From Hypsibius dujardini (Eukaryota; Tardigrada; Eutardigrada; Parachela; Hypsibiidae), in assembly GCA_001579985.1 (NCBI GenBank), contig LRSR01013283.1, positions 30,642 through 94,641 of the forward strand: a stretch of 64,000 nt of DNA. The letters run 5' to 3'. Shown here one piece after another: positions 1-11,355 of the stretch; position 1 is the first letter of the stretch, and each line of letters opens with the position of its first letter. A model generated the notes under the pieces. That model had not been told where the DNA came from. It was given only the letters and a program-made list of their open reading frames with translations, and ran no database searches. Both the position numbers and the translations under genes were made by a program.

Positions 1-289
1 TATGTATTGCAGATTACTTCCTAAAAAACATCGTTGGTAACTCAATCCAGGCCTGAGACGTATCGGGCTGCCCCTCGGCCGTTCGGCGACTTTGGCCTTC
101 ATGCTGACCAATCGTGTCGAATAATACCCATCTTAATTTTTCTGACGTGAATCGCTTGCAGCTGTGCTGTAGTTTCATGTCCCGAAATCTGAGAGAATTA
201 TTTTATGTCACGCCGTAGCATACTGCGCCGACGGTACGTCCATCCGGAGACGGGTGAAAGCTCGTTACAATGTTAGGAGGTTTATACAT

Positions 290-609
290 TGTTAGGTCTA
301 CCAACCGGGGGTTGGATAGGTAACAAGTTTATTAGACTGAATGTGGTGATCGGTAGAGAAGTAAACTGGAAGAAAGGAAAGAGGAGGTACAACTGCTTCT
401 TATAACTAGTAAAACATCTGATTATATAGTAAAGTGTTAACTATAGAATTGATAGTAAATAGCACACACATCAGAATTACATACAAATAATAAGCTGTGG
501 CAGCAGAATAGGGTTAATATGGTAGATAAAGTTACTGAGTAAGTAAGGTATTAACGAGTCAAATAGCTGCGATGATTGGGTATGAGGACTTATTGGGCGT
601 GGTCCAACA
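290..609 (+). mobile_element. Solo LTR, family copy 1
   Basis: A 320-bp block begins TGTTAGGTCTACC and ends GTCCAACA, the TG...CA ends of an LTR. Near-identical copies lie at 17736-18055 (+) and 31560-31883 (-). The flanking four bases here are acat and atat, so the target duplication is imperfect. No retrotransposon body lies beside it, so it reads as a solo LTR. Confidence 0.75.
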
Positions 610-1042
610 ATATAAGGTTTATATTAGCTTTAATGATTAGTATAATGGTGTGAAAAAGTTCGAATCAAAATGATTTAGACAGAAGAATGGTGCCACTATA
701 TATATCACAGAAAAACTCGGTGATCAGGCGTTTGCAAAACAGACCAGTGCCTTCTTACGTCTTCAGTACAGTAACTGATCGTGAGATTCCCAATAAAGTG
801 GGTGTAGTACCGTCAATTGGTGTGAATAATCACGTAATTTGTGGGGCGGCATGACACATGCTTCAAAAAATTACGAAAATGTTTCGGATGGGGTAGGAAA
901 GTAGCGTTAGCTTGTTTGAAAACGGAAAAGAACCTTGGAACTTGCTCAGGTGTGCCTAAATCCGGACATTTAAAATGCTACACATTAACAGTCCAGATTA
1001 TTTTGTTGGAGGCTCAACGTTTTTCTTTTAACGTAAGGGACC
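610..1042. other. No gene seen
   Basis: AT-rich sequence. The short open frame from 841 starts with GTG, has a poor composition and overlaps the next repeat. I see no gene or RNA here. Confidence 0.5.
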
Positions 1043-1440
1043 ATCCGTTTATTACGTCAGTATTGGTTAGGGGGGTGGGGGTTAAAAAATACCTGACAAA
1101 CTCTTGACTAGACGGGGTGGGGGGTAGGCCGGCGTTCTGACGTCAGCTCTGGGGAACCCAGTGGGCTTAAAAAATATTAATTTTGGAATTTTTGCGGCAA
1201 CTCCTAGTTTTTTCGAGCATTAGACATCCCTTGAAAATGCCGGCAAGGTGTTTCTCCAATTCCCCAAGGTGTTTCCTGATCGGTTTCTCCCCCTCCAATT
1301 CGTTACGTCAGCGGCCCAAAAGGACTAGTTCCTGCTGATCCCGCTACAGACCTGGGAACGGACTGGCTGCGTAGCGACCTGGTGGAGGACAGGCCTGATT
1401 TGGAGTGATAAAGATACATTTCACGTTTGAAGTTGAAAAA
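1043..1440 (+). repeat. Dispersed repeat, relative of 20263-20720 and 45065-45570
   Basis: The block runs from the gtcagtattggtta motif through gtaggccggcgt to a short open tail reading DWLRSDLVEDRPDLE before a stop. The same parts recur at 20263-20720, and the coding tail recurs at 45068-45120 as DWLRSDLVVDRPDSD. The shared C-terminus suggests remnants of one transposon family whose transposase I cannot name. Confidence 0.55.
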
Positions 1441-1487
1441 ACATTATAGCGTCTATCAATGACAAAAAGTTTAAGAAAGATCGTGCC

Positions 1488-1515
1488 GGGGGTGATCCCT
1501 TTTAGGATCACCCCA
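1488..1515. repeat. Short perfect hairpin
   Basis: GGGGTGATCC and GGATCACCCC form a ten-base inverted repeat around a loop of about six bases. It lies in otherwise featureless sequence; function unknown. Confidence 0.6.
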
Positions 1516-1849
1516 GAATTCACTCTTCCCGAATGAATTTCTTTAAATCATTTCACGGATTCAGGTGGCCCTACAAATTCTAAGATCAAAAACTTTGGTT
1601 TCACAAAAATCGGTAGAAAACAAAGTTCAGGCGCACCAAATTGATTCTAAGTAAGCACACCAATCCCCAGAGAGTTAAAGCTTTGTTAAATGAACATAAT
1701 TCTGGACATGGACGACATCCTGACGGCATTCACGGAGAAGTGATGCGATTCAACGGGGGCGGAACTGCCAGCGGCGATGAAGAGACAGAAGGAGTGGATG
1801 GGTCGGTGGTTGAGAAGGGAGTGTGTGACATGTGCGCGACTGCAAGCGT

Positions 1850-2147
1850 GAGGACACCGCCAGGTTTCATGCAGTAGCCTGTAAGGAGTATGGTTCGTGG
1901 CTCAACGCGTTATTTATTCCTAGCTTGGGGAATCTGTTGGACGACAATTGCCTGTTGTAAGAAGAGCAAAAGTATTCACATTCGACACACCATACTGAAC
2001 GACGTGATCAAGCGGGCTCTAGTAATCGGAGGTGTGCAATCTACATTGGAACCGACCGGATTGGACAGGGCTGATGGGAAGCGCTATGGTTTTGCCGTCC
2101 GCCCAGATGGCGCTGCCCTACAGCACATAAAACCCATGTCGCCTTAA
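1850..2147 (+). pseudogene. Non-LTR retrotransposon ORF2 remnant (C-terminal part)
   Basis: In one frame the sequence reads SWLNALFIPSLGNLLDD. In another it reads RHTILNDVIKRAL, then EPTGLDRADGKR and RPDGAAL. This is the order of blocks in the C-terminal region of many LINE reverse-transcriptase proteins: SWL.A, then RH..LND..., then EP.GL.R.DGKRPDG. The blocks sit in different frames with the middle missing, so it is a decayed fragment. The open frame upstream from 1641 may be more of the same element, but I could not align it. The assignment rests on motif recall. Confidence 0.55.
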
Positions 2148-3200
2148 AAAAATACTGATTCGGAAAAATTTCAGCCTTGATTATACAATGGTTTATTAAT
2201 TTTTACCGATCTAACCTTGCACGTGAGTTGCTAACAAACCCAATGAAAATGAGCTGGTTAAATCGATCATCCACCAAATCAGAATTGCTCATGATGAGAA
2301 AGTGCTACCCGGCGTGTTCCGTTTGTTTCTTGTTCGTTTTCTGTAAACGAATGAACGACAGAGAAACCACCCAATGTAATGCAAAGCAATTTTCGTCGCA
2401 ATAAAATACGCAGACCAACAAGACTAATTTTATCCGGGGTCGTAATCACTCGGCATGGCGGTTAATCTTGCTTGAAAACTTTCGTGCTGTCGTATTCCAC
2501 TGGAAATCGTAAAGAGAATGCCTAATAATTACCGTTCTATACGCCATCTAATAGTTTTGGTAAGCACATTTTTCCCTGTTGATCATAAACTTCACTCTGT
2601 ACCCTAGGAGGTAAAACTGATAAATAAATGGTCTTGATTATTGGTACAGATTTTATTTGGCTGCACAACAACAACCCTCACAAATCCAGCGCAATCGTTC
2701 AGTAATGGTCCCTCGGCGGCTTTTATCCCGAATCCGCTGGAGGCGGAGTTCATCCGCCTTAAAGATTTCGGAGGCATCAAAAGCAACGGAAATGCGACAC
2801 CTTCTTCGGCTCGGCTTGCGACCCTCTCCTTTATGCATCCGTAGAAGTGTAAGAGCTGCGTGTGTGCACACAATTACGCGTCTTAAAGAACCCCAAGGAA
2901 AACAACAACAGTTCGTGATAGTCGATCTCAAACTGTCGCAGTTTGTATCGCATTTAAAAAAAAACATCACAAGAGATTTGATTTTCATTTCTCTATTCAT
3001 TGCGAAGGCACAAATCCCATTTTCGCACCACCGGAAAAAAACAAGCTTATTCGAGCTTGTCATCTACTCCCGCAATCGGGATTTCTTTGACGTGAATCGA
3101 ATTACACAGAAGGATGTTTGCAAGATGTATACCATTTTCTTTGACGGTTCCTCTAAATATTTCACGTTCATCCCCATCAACAATTGTGAATAAGGGAGTG
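2148..3200. other. Unresolved; open frames on both strands
   Basis: Between about 2604 and 3193 there are overlapping open frames on both strands: plus 2641-2844 and 2657-3193, minus 2604-2873 and 2653-3063. None shows a recognisable domain, splice support or coding-like composition strong enough to choose. A short exon on the plus strand near 2650-2844 is the least bad candidate. Confidence 0.2.
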
Positions 3201-3202
3201 TA

Positions 3203-3481
3203 CCGTCATCTCCCGATCTCAAGGGACACATTTTTGCCCTGCCAGTTAATTTGACCCACCCCGGATCTTATCTGTTCATCACCGTTTGCTATTGTTTACA
3301 TACAATCAATCAATCAACTGATTCAATGTCTGCGTCAAAAATTTCCACTTAATCAATCAATCAATCGCTGCTACGTTGGTCTCAAATTTCAACCAATCAC
3401 GACACAGTGAATCCGACTGAACAGTCAACCGATGACTGGAGGGGTGGGGCTTAACTGTCCCTTGAGATCGGGGGAATACGG
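3203..3481. mobile_element. TA-flanked MITE, family CCGTATTCCCCCGATC, copy 1
   Basis: A 279-bp element has terminal inverted repeats (CCGTCATCTCCCGATCTCAA at the left; the right end reversed reads CCGTATTCCCCCGATCTCAA). TA lies on both sides. Copy 2, in opposite orientation, is 35862-36129. Neither encodes protein. TA target duplications and short inverted ends fit a non-autonomous Tc1/mariner-type element. Confidence 0.8.
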
Positions 3482-3483
3482 TA

Positions 3484-4450
3484 CGTCAGGGTGATTGATT
3501 ATTATTTCCTCAAGACCGACCTGATGGAGGACTTGTTCGGTTAATAGAAATTAAGACCCTTAATTAATGTTAATGATTTACATCTGCTCATCCTTCTCCC
3601 CCTGGTCAAGTCTCCTAGCCACACCCTGTCCGATTTGTGCCCGCCGCATCTTCGATCCCGCGCGAGATTGTCTCATCTTCTCACTCTCATTATTGTTCAA
3701 TCCGATTTTGCGAGATTATCTTCTCGTACTTCCTTTACGACGACTCCGCCGGTTCTTGTTCTTTATGTAATCAGCGCAGGCATCAACGAGGCGTATAACA
3801 AACTGACTGCTGATCCCGCGGAAGTGGGTCAGTTCAAGACCACCAATCAGCCTGGAAAAATCATTTAGCTCTCACGTTCTCTAGTGGAGCTCATATTGAT
3901 TTAAATTCTAATTACGATTAGTTCTGGTTAAAAATTCTTTAAAGCGGTGACTTGTGATTAAACGTTGACTCTAAAGTCTTAAACATTTGTGTTCAACAAA
4001 TCTTTTTCAACTAACAATAAAATCAGTTTCAGGCTCAGATATTGATTTTCATTAAATTGAAAAGATTAAATCAAGACAGTAACACAATTGAAATTAGTGA
4101 CGACTGCGGTTTAATTTGATTGATTAAACATGTTTTCAAAAAAATGACGCATTATTTACTGAAAATGATTTAACGCAACTTCAAGGCCTGATTATGCTTT
4201 AATATTAACTTAAACCTTTCTTTAAACAATGTGGTCCTTTTCCCAGCAATTCAGCGTGTGTTTTTCTGTTAGTTGCGTTTTAAGATTATTTAAAATTTTG
4301 TTTAAACAACCCTTTACGTTTCGCAGTTTTTGTTGCGTGTATTTTTTCTCTTAATTATGATTTATCATATAATCTTGCAGGCTTGCAGGCTAGTTAACTC
4401 ATTCCTATCTACCCTCACATTCTATAATGTAATTACTCAGCTGTTAAGAC
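3484..4450. other. AT-rich spacer, no gene seen
   Basis: Two short overlapping frames at 3567-3868 have no recognisable domain. From 3900 to 4400 the sequence is AT-rich and full of TTAAA runs. Confidence 0.45.
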
Positions 4451-4852
4451 GTACATAATTCAGCCATGTCGGCAGGAACTAGTACGTTAGATCAGGAACT
4501 ATTCTTTATCCCTGTCTATATAAGCGTGTGTTCTACAGTAATCTGGGACAATTCCTTTCTTTCCCCTCTAACCTCCTCTACCAATAAAACCTTACCAGAG
4601 TTCTTTTCCTCTTATTCAGTCTAATAGCTTGTATGTTTAGGTTTATTATATTATGTACATAATTCAGCCATGTCGGCAGGAACTAGTACGTTAGATCAGG
4701 AATTATTCTTTATCCCTGACTATATAAGCGTGTGTTCTACATAAATCTGGGACAATTCCTTTCTTTCTCTTCTAACCTCCTCTACCAATAAAATCTTCTC
4801 ACCATTCTTCTTCTATTATTCAGTCTAATAGCTTGCATATTCAGGTTCTTCC
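4451..4852 (+). repeat. Tandem pair of promoter-like repeats (period 204 bp)
   Basis: Two head-to-tail copies start gtacataattcagccatg at 4451 and 4655. Each carries a TATA box (ctatataagc), an interval of about 50-60 bp, and a polyadenylation signal (caataaaa). TATA followed closely by AATAAA is the U3-R layout of an LTR, so this may be an LTR with an internal tandem duplication. It could instead be a tandem promoter repeat. Confidence 0.65.
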
Positions 4853-5978
4853 GTCCTAGTAGTGTCGGAGGCCTAACACAGCTGATGAGCACGACCAAGG
4901 TTACTCGCGATATCAAAATAGATCAGGCGAGGAGAAGTCATTTGAAATAACGCCCGACAGGAATTGAGGAACACTTCGAAGACTACAGCCTACTGTCTCA
5001 GTGGAAAACGATGACGTCCAGGGTCACGCGGGGGGAAGAAGCCCGCAGACTGACTAATTTTTTATATGTCTGGAGCGGATATTTATAAATTGGGCTTGCT
5101 TTAAATACACGTTTATTTTTAAAAATTCTTTTACCTCTCTGTACTGTAAACACCACTGACGCAGCAGAATGATCTCCGCAATGTTATATGTACCGTATAC
5201 ATGCGTTCGTGATCTTTGATGCTTATTACGAAATTAAAGCGTCCGGTATCGAATCTCACTCATTTTTTAATAATTCGCTATAGATCTCTGTTTTAAACCG
5301 GTAACCCCTGGCATCAGATCAGACAATTGATTTTGGGACAAAAATTATTTTTCCCAAGAATAATCTATCCTCATGCAAAATGCTTTCGTATTTTTTTGCA
5401 TGGCTTTAAAAGAATTACGCTTTTTTAGCTAATCACTTTACAGTGTTGAGATAGAAAACAATTTGCGCTTTTTAGCGAAATTGTGCGTGCCTCGGCTGAA
5501 CACTGGCCACATCTTCATCCATTCCTCCAAAACATAAAACTGTTTTCTTGTCTGTCGTACTGGGGCGAATTTATGGATTCCAAAAGGACTCACATTTTTA
5601 GCATTTTTCGCTATTCTACAATGTATTTGCGTTCGGCAATCTCGGCAACCCAAAAAAGTCAGAACTGGCTGAGTTCGATAATTATTATTGACCAGTGGTC
5701 AGTTAGCATCGCTTCAGATGAGAATTACTATAACGGAATAAGCGTTGATACGACACAGTTTAATCCTCGCTATTGTTGTGGTTCGCGCCGGGCGACCAAA
5801 AAAGATTGCAGGGATCGATAGCAGGGGAAAGTTTACTAGCAGTGAAGACTAAAAAATAAAAGTAAAAAGTGCCACACTGCAACTCGAGCAGGACTTTTTA
5901 TAATCCGTTGAAAAAAAAACTATCATATAAGCTGATTAGCTCGCTGAAGGATGACCATAATAGTTTCGAATATCTTAC
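4853..5978. other. No gene seen
   Basis: Overlapping open frames at 5438-5821 lie on both strands and resemble no family I know. I see no coding exon with splice support. Confidence 0.45.
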
Positions 5979-6100
5979 TGGCTGCGCGCGCGTACAGGCA
6001 GGGCTAGTCGGTTTAATGATGGGGTTTGTTGGGGTTTTGATGAGTTTTGACCATATGGCTGGTGCTATGGTGATAAAAAGACTAAGTGTGCGCGCGTAGC
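5979..6100 (-). mobile_element. Short MITE with GCGCGCGTAC ends, copy 1
   Basis: The element starts ctgcgcgcgcgtacaggc and ends tgtgcgcgcgtagcg. A longer copy in opposite orientation is at 16623-16819 and shares the agggctagtcgg and gatgggtttt parts. The G/C-alternating tips act as inverted termini. Confidence 0.6.
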
Positions 6101-6239
6101 GTTTACGTTTCAAATCCACATTATAATATAGGTATTTAAATAGCTTGATATTATGAGTCATTAGTTATTATATAACATGATAATAAATGGTACATGTAGA
6201 TTATAATATGCGCGGACTTGATAGGCGCATCCATCGCTA

Positions 6240-7683
6240 TTAATATTTCGAGAAAGTGAGCCGATCGGGGTCTCTAGTTTTGCTGATTGTCCCAGAGCAG
6301 GGCATGGTGATGTTCCCTCTGCGTAATCGTCGAAACCATTGGCATTTCATCACTGTGCCGATTCCCGCCTGGAATAGCTTGCTGGTTGTCCAGAAAAAAA
6401 TCTAGAAAAGGGATAAATCATTAGGGCCGTCCAAAAAGATCTTTCAACAACAAATTTTTGTCTTTACCGGATTCATGCAGCCGAAACTGGTGGAGAGCCA
6501 TCGCAGAAAGAGCATCAAGGACAAGTCTGCCGCGAAGCGTCGCGAAGCAAACGATGCCACCAGATTGATGGGATAAACCGAAGCACAGAGCCACAAAAAA
6601 GATACGAAAAGGGTCCGTGAAATCTCAAAGCGCCGTCGCAGTGCCACACTCGCCGTCTGACCCTTCAACCGGATTTCCCTTTGGGTCTTCAACAGGACAG
6701 TCGAATAACATATCCCCATAAAAAATGTCGGGATATAGTAGGACGCAGTGGTGTACAACAAGAAGGGTTTCGGAATTGTCGTATTGGGAGTCAAAGCAAA
6801 TGTACAGCCGCCCAGTCCGTAGGTCTTAAACGGCACAACTTTCAGTCCGACTTCCGCTGTGGGAAAGATGTTGATTATGGCGGAGATGACCCACGGCGTG
6901 AGGATTATGATGACGATCGCTGACCTTTACAGGGACGGCAAAAAAAAACTAAAATTAGTCGACTAATTAGTTTTTTAAACAATCAATTAAAAATTAGTTA
7001 CGAAGGATTTTAACTTAGTTTTTCTTAGTAATTCTAATCAATTTGGTCTAGCTTAATCGAAACTAAACTAAAATTAGCCAACAAATTTTAGTTTTCCCTG
7101 TTAAAGTCTTGGTAACTGATTTTAGTTTAGTTTTTACAGAAACCAAGTTTTATTTTAGGTTTTTCACGAACAAAAAAACTGAAACTGTAAAGTTAGTTCC
7201 AAAATTTTTGTTTATGTTCAAAACCAAAAAAAAATAGTTAGTGACCTTAAAATTAACTACTGACCTTTTCGTGAAGATTTTGAATTTCAGCGGACAAATT
7301 ACGGCAGTCAAGCGATGAAAGGCAAGGACAGCCGAGGCGTATTGCGAAGCCGCATAGGTGATATACAAGTAGAGGCCCTGGTATTTGCAGAAGGTCGGCG
7401 GAAGCGGCCAGGTCGGACCGAGGTACAAGGGAATCGTGTCGATGGGCACGGCAATCGCGGTGGCGTACAGATCGATCACGATGCAATGGATGATGAGGAG
7501 ACTGCTGGAGGAACGACGCAGCGGTTTGTAGACAATCAAGGCCAGGAGGACGATGAAGTTGGAGACCACTCCAAACCCGTTGGTGAGGATGGTGGCGATG
7601 AACCAACCGACGATCCTTGAATCGGTGCACGGACCACTCCAAGCGTCACTGGAGGCATTCGTCTTCAAAGACAAATTATTCAT
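6240..7683 (-). CDS. Rhodopsin-like (class A) G-protein-coupled receptor, three exons
   Basis: The exons on the minus strand are 7683-7265, 6924-6468 and 6401-6240. They join in frame (419, 457 and 162 nt) to give 345 residues, ATG to TAA, with gtcagt and gtaaag donors. Seven membrane segments can be followed. TM1 carries an N in the SNFIV motif. TM2 has D in VIDLY. TM3 follows the conserved C of FCKYQ and ends in HRL rather than DRY. TM4 is SAIVIIILTPWVISAI, and TM6 and TM7 follow. TM7 has NPIFFW in place of NPxxY, split by intron 2, and a basic cytoplasmic tail follows. The N-terminus has an NLS glycosylation site and no clear signal peptide. The family is certain in outline. The ligand is unknown, and the altered HRL and NPxxF motifs suggest a lineage-specific orphan receptor. 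Intron 1 is filled with TTAGTT-type repeats. Confidence 0.88.
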
Positions 7684-8545
7684 ATTTTCGGAACGATTAA
7701 GAGCCAGTAAAGTAGTTGCACAAGTAAATTAAAAATGTAAAAACGTGAAAAAGTAAAAGAAAAAAGGCAAAGGCTTATGGAACAAGAAACACTGAAGGCT
7801 TAGTTAACATGCATTAAATTTTTTTTTTAAAATGAGGACTGAAATAATGTTTCTGTAAAGCCAATTCGAAAAAAAGGGCAAATTGCCGCCGTGTTGACTT
7901 TGAGAGAAACAACCTCTCGATTGCGTATTTAGATTAAAGGTGAAACTTTTTATATTGTTGGTTGCAGGCACGCAGCGGTCGAAGCCAACGAGTGACAGGG
8001 GCGACGAGGAGTTGATAAACGTGCATCACGATATTCACGAAAAAAGGGAGAATTCCCCTTGGCAGTTCATAAATGCCAACTGAGGCCGTGACGTGCAGCA
8101 GCGGAATCAGCGCACACATCAATCTGCATGCACACATCAATTTGAAGTGACCTTTGTAGGCTAAGTGATGACTATGTCAAATGCTGACAATTATGACCCC
8201 TATTTATGCGTGCAAAGAGAGGTTATTAAGGTTCACAACAAGGTCAAAGCAGATAGTGCGTCGATCACTCGGCGATGTCGTGACTAGTTTGGGTCGCCAG
8301 ACAGACCGCCAGAAGAGTTTGCTGAATGACCAATCTGCTGGTAACTGATCAACTATAAACACTTTAATGGCCGCGTTCCATTAGGAATTTAACAATTTTA
8401 GTCGACGAAATCTTCGTTTCTTCGAAAATTTAAGTGAATGAAGTCTTCAAACTAAACATTTGTGAGCGAAACCATTAGCATATTTATGCAATGGGAAAAG
8501 CCAGGAAATTTTGCTTTATCAGGTTGGTATGATTTGAAGGAGTAG
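7684..8545. other. Upstream of the GPCR; no second gene seen
   Basis: This is the likely promoter side of the GPCR. A hydrophobic minus-strand frame at 7934-8140 has no recognisable motif and no splice link I can defend. Confidence 0.4.
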
Positions 8546-8777
8546 ACACCATCACGACTGCGGGTCGAAATACGACAGCTGGCTGTACAATTTTGTTTAC
8601 CGTATACGATTACGGAAATCAATTACGTGTCTCCCATTACTATACTTATAAAGCTTCTGGTCTGGAGGGAGCATGCCTGCGTAAACCGACTTATTGACAT
8701 CAATTTCTAAGGTGTAAAGACAGGCGCTAACATCAGTCGTTAGAGAGCTCATCTTCATTAGCTCTCTGTGGGTTGGG
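8546..8777 (+). repeat. Direct repeat A, with a conserved open frame
   Basis: 232 bp from acaccatcacgactgcg to tgtgggttggg match 9091-9321 at roughly nine bases in ten. The plus frame YDYGNQLRVSHY...ASGLEGACLRKPT is kept in both copies, and a minus frame with THRELMKMSSL is kept too. A hairpin, agagagct/agctctct, sits near the right end. Confidence 0.7.
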
Positions 8778-9090
8778 CGTAACGAATGTAATGCACGGCG
8801 TCCCAGGAACCCAAGTGGCTTTTCTCGTTTAATCAACACAAACGCACATAGTAGTGAGAAAAGGGAAAAGAGAAAAACTAGAATAAGTCGACTGCCCGCA
8901 GCTCATCGTTGCTGCGCCTTAAATACATGATCGAAATAAAAGACAATTAGACTGAAGCGGTGAATGATTAGGAGCGTTGCCTTCCCGCGCCCCGATTACA
9001 AGCTAAACAATAAGTGCAAAAAAACGCTAAACGAAAGTTGGCTGGGGACACGCCAGCAACACGTTAAGAACACGCTAGTGACACGTAACA

Positions 9091-9321
9091 ACACCATCGC
9101 GACTGCGGATTGGAATACGACAGCTGGCTGTACAGTTTTGTTTACCCTATACGATTACGGAAATCAATTACGTGTCTCCCATTACGATACTTATAGAGCT
9201 TCTGGTCTGGAGGGAGCATGCCTGCGTAAACCGACTTTTGGCATCAATTTCTAAGGTGTGAAAACAGGCGCTAACATCAGTCATTAGAGAGCTCATCTTC
9301 ATTAGCTCTCTGTGGGTTGGG
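9091..9321 (+). repeat. Direct repeat B of the 8546-8777 unit
   Basis: This is the second copy of the unit, 545 bp downstream in the same orientation. It is followed by a short (GGGTT)n run. It may be two fragments of one transposon or the tail of an unknown gene. Confidence 0.7.
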
Positions 9322-9498
9322 TTGGGTTGGGTTAAGTAGGGTCGCAGTTTCATTACTAAAAGTACAGTTGCCGTTTGCCGTTTACGTCATACTGACGCAG
9401 GCACACACCTCCATTTGAGAGAGACACCGCAATCATTGATTTACGATCTGTGAGAGGCTGGCCTTCCATTAGTTTGAGAACCATATTTTTTGAATAAT

Positions 9499-9698
9499 TC
9501 AGCTAATTCTGACTGCATCATCCGGGCGAATAAGCTCCCCATTCAGGACGTGATTTTCGACAATAGAGTGAACTAAGATAGTAAACTATTACGTTTTGAG
9601 CCACCGTTTGGAAAAGATCCCCAGCCGATCGAGTCGGGAATTTTAAAAGGTCTTCGGCACTACCGGCAGGTTGGAGATCACGGGTGTGTCACAAAATC
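9499..9698 (-). pseudogene. Dead copy of the last exon of the HSD17B10-like gene
   Basis: The sequence aligns along its whole length with the last exon of the dehydrogenase gene (12919-13118), including the acceptor side and the final VRIS-stop. It reads DTPVISNLP as in the intact copy. In-frame stops follow KTF and follow RWLKT, so it cannot encode the domain. Exons 1-4 are absent from this copy. It is the left edge of a segmental duplication whose other edge is the paired fragment at 10598-10858. Confidence 0.85.
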
Positions 9699-10429
9699 CT
9701 TCAAAATACGGGCAAAACGTTTAAAACGAAGTTATTAAAATCTTATTTGATTGGCTTTGAAGATAATAATTTCTATTAACTTTAGTAATCGTGAGTTGAG
9801 TACACAAAGTTTTGTTGAAAACGTTGCTAGTTTTCATTTTGAATTTCATATTGCGTTGTGTCACGGGTAGTTATCTGTTACTTGTGTACTGCCCGCGCAC
9901 GGTCAGTGGTCTCTTTGTTTGTGTCCGTTCGCATCTCTTTATGCTGCTATTTATGTTCCTTTGCATAGTTGCGTTGACTAGAATTCGTGTTTCTGTCGTC
10001 TGAAACTCCAAGACGAAAATCAGTCTTTGAGAGCTGTTTTGTTCTCTCCGTTTCTATTAAATGCTCCCCAACATGTGGAAATTCCCTAATTGTGACAGCT
10101 GTATAACTGTGTCTGGCTATTTTAATCAAAATTGTGTTGTAATAATTGTCACAAACTATTTGTATTTGTATTTATTCGAAAGCAGACAAACCCGTTTTTG
10201 AGGAATATTTAAGTCTAGTTGCAGGCAGGCACTCTTCACAAAAACGTTAAGATCTTCTCTTTGAAAATGGCGAGGGATTTACAATTCCACAGATCAGCTA
10301 AGGGAAGATCACTATATAGATTTTGTAGACGCACAAAAAAACAAACCGTCTCCTTTCCCACGTTTGCACTCGGCCTGGATTCGATTGTGGCAGGTGACCG
10401 GTTCGTCGATTTCTTTCCACCGCATCGAA

Positions 10430-10466
10430 GACGATGACGAATGAATGACGAATGAATGACGATGAA

Positions 10467-10501
<35 letters not shown>

Positions 10502-10507
10502 AGACGA
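10430..10507. repeat. (GACGAT)n microsatellite
   Basis: This is a simple hexanucleotide-like run. Read on the minus strand it gives poly-Ser, His-Arg or Val-Ile strings, which are not a real protein. Confidence 0.9.
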
Positions 10508-10597
10508 TCTTGCAAATGATTGTACTGATCCTTCTGGATCCACTGGCCGAATCACTTGCTTTTAAATAATTAGCAAAAACGGCATGGGGCGCCATAT

Positions 10598-10858
10598 CTA
10601 CAAGCAGTCCCAAGAAAACTCCGCTTGCACAACAGACGTTTTGCGCATAGAGAGCGATTTGGTGCGACAAGTGTGCCAGTAGAATGTCTATGATATTAAG
10701 AGATGCAGATAATTGAACGGAGTGGCCCACCAAAACTTGGCTTATCTCGTGATCTCGAAAAACAAATAGCAGTTTACCTGTGTATAGGACTGCAACGACT
10801 GATAACTTAATCACAGGGAAACAGCCGAAAGTAACCCAATTCGAGTTTTTATCAGCTG
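10598..10858 (-). CDS. Unknown protein fragment, paralog A (two exon pieces)
   Basis: Exon pieces at about 10858-10778 and 10687-10598 splice at a gtaaac donor and a catag acceptor. They read ...CFPVIKLSVVAVLYT then DILLAHLSHQIALYAQ. Paralog B at 15643-15895 has the same reading frame, splice phase and motif (DILLLHLSHLISLYAQ). That shared frame is the main evidence that this codes for protein. The pieces are hydrophobic and may be membrane segments. I find no start codon: an in-frame TGA lies just upstream in both copies. After FLGL the two copies diverge completely, so the downstream ends are unreliable. Family unknown. Confidence 0.35.
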
Positions 10859-11254
10859 TTTTTGCAACTTTTCATGACTGCTGTTTTCTGTTGCTGCTAT
10901 TGCCCTTGATTGGCTGATTTAGTAAAATTTGATTTAAATATGATCAAAGGAAAGCGAATTCATCCTGCAAGTAGCAATGGCATTTCACACTTTGCGGCAG
11001 AAATTTATGCAGAATTCCGGATTTCGATCAGGGTGTTGAAGTTTCACGTTTTAAATTCTAGTTATTAACTCTGTTTTCTCAAAATGTCTGTGATGTTTAA
11101 ATTTCCCGATTCCGAAGTTGTTTTTTTCTCACGATTTGAATTGTTCAAATTTTTATTCCTGATATTTTACTTTTTTATTGCTTGCTTGCTCGCGTTTGAT
11201 CCGAAATATAATGTATAATTATGCATTACGTGTGCACTGCATGTTCTGATTGGT

Positions 11255-11355
11255 CGTCAGAAACGGTGCAATTGAGGGCGGAGTTTTCAGCCAGTTTGAA
11301 CAGCAAAAGTCACGTGACCGGAGTCACGTCACGTCCGTCACGTGACCGGAATTTT
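11255..11355 (-). promoter_or_regulatory. Palindromic CACGTG cluster upstream of paralog A
   Basis: Two copies of GTCACGTGACCGGA and intervening CACGT half-sites lie within about 45 bp (11308-11350). Paralog B has one matching GTCACGTGA at about 16042. The palindrome GTCACGTGAC matches the binding site of bHLH-zip factors of the TFEB/MITF and USF type. A role in expression is inferred. Confidence 0.45.

Noticed and set aside
6681-7620. Plus-strand acidic and charged frames opposite the GPCR exons
   Set aside because: They are antisense shadows of a complete spliced GPCR.
10298-10555. Poly-Ser, His-Arg and Val-Ile frames on the minus strand
   Set aside because: They are the three readings of the (GACGAT)n microsatellite at 10430-10507.
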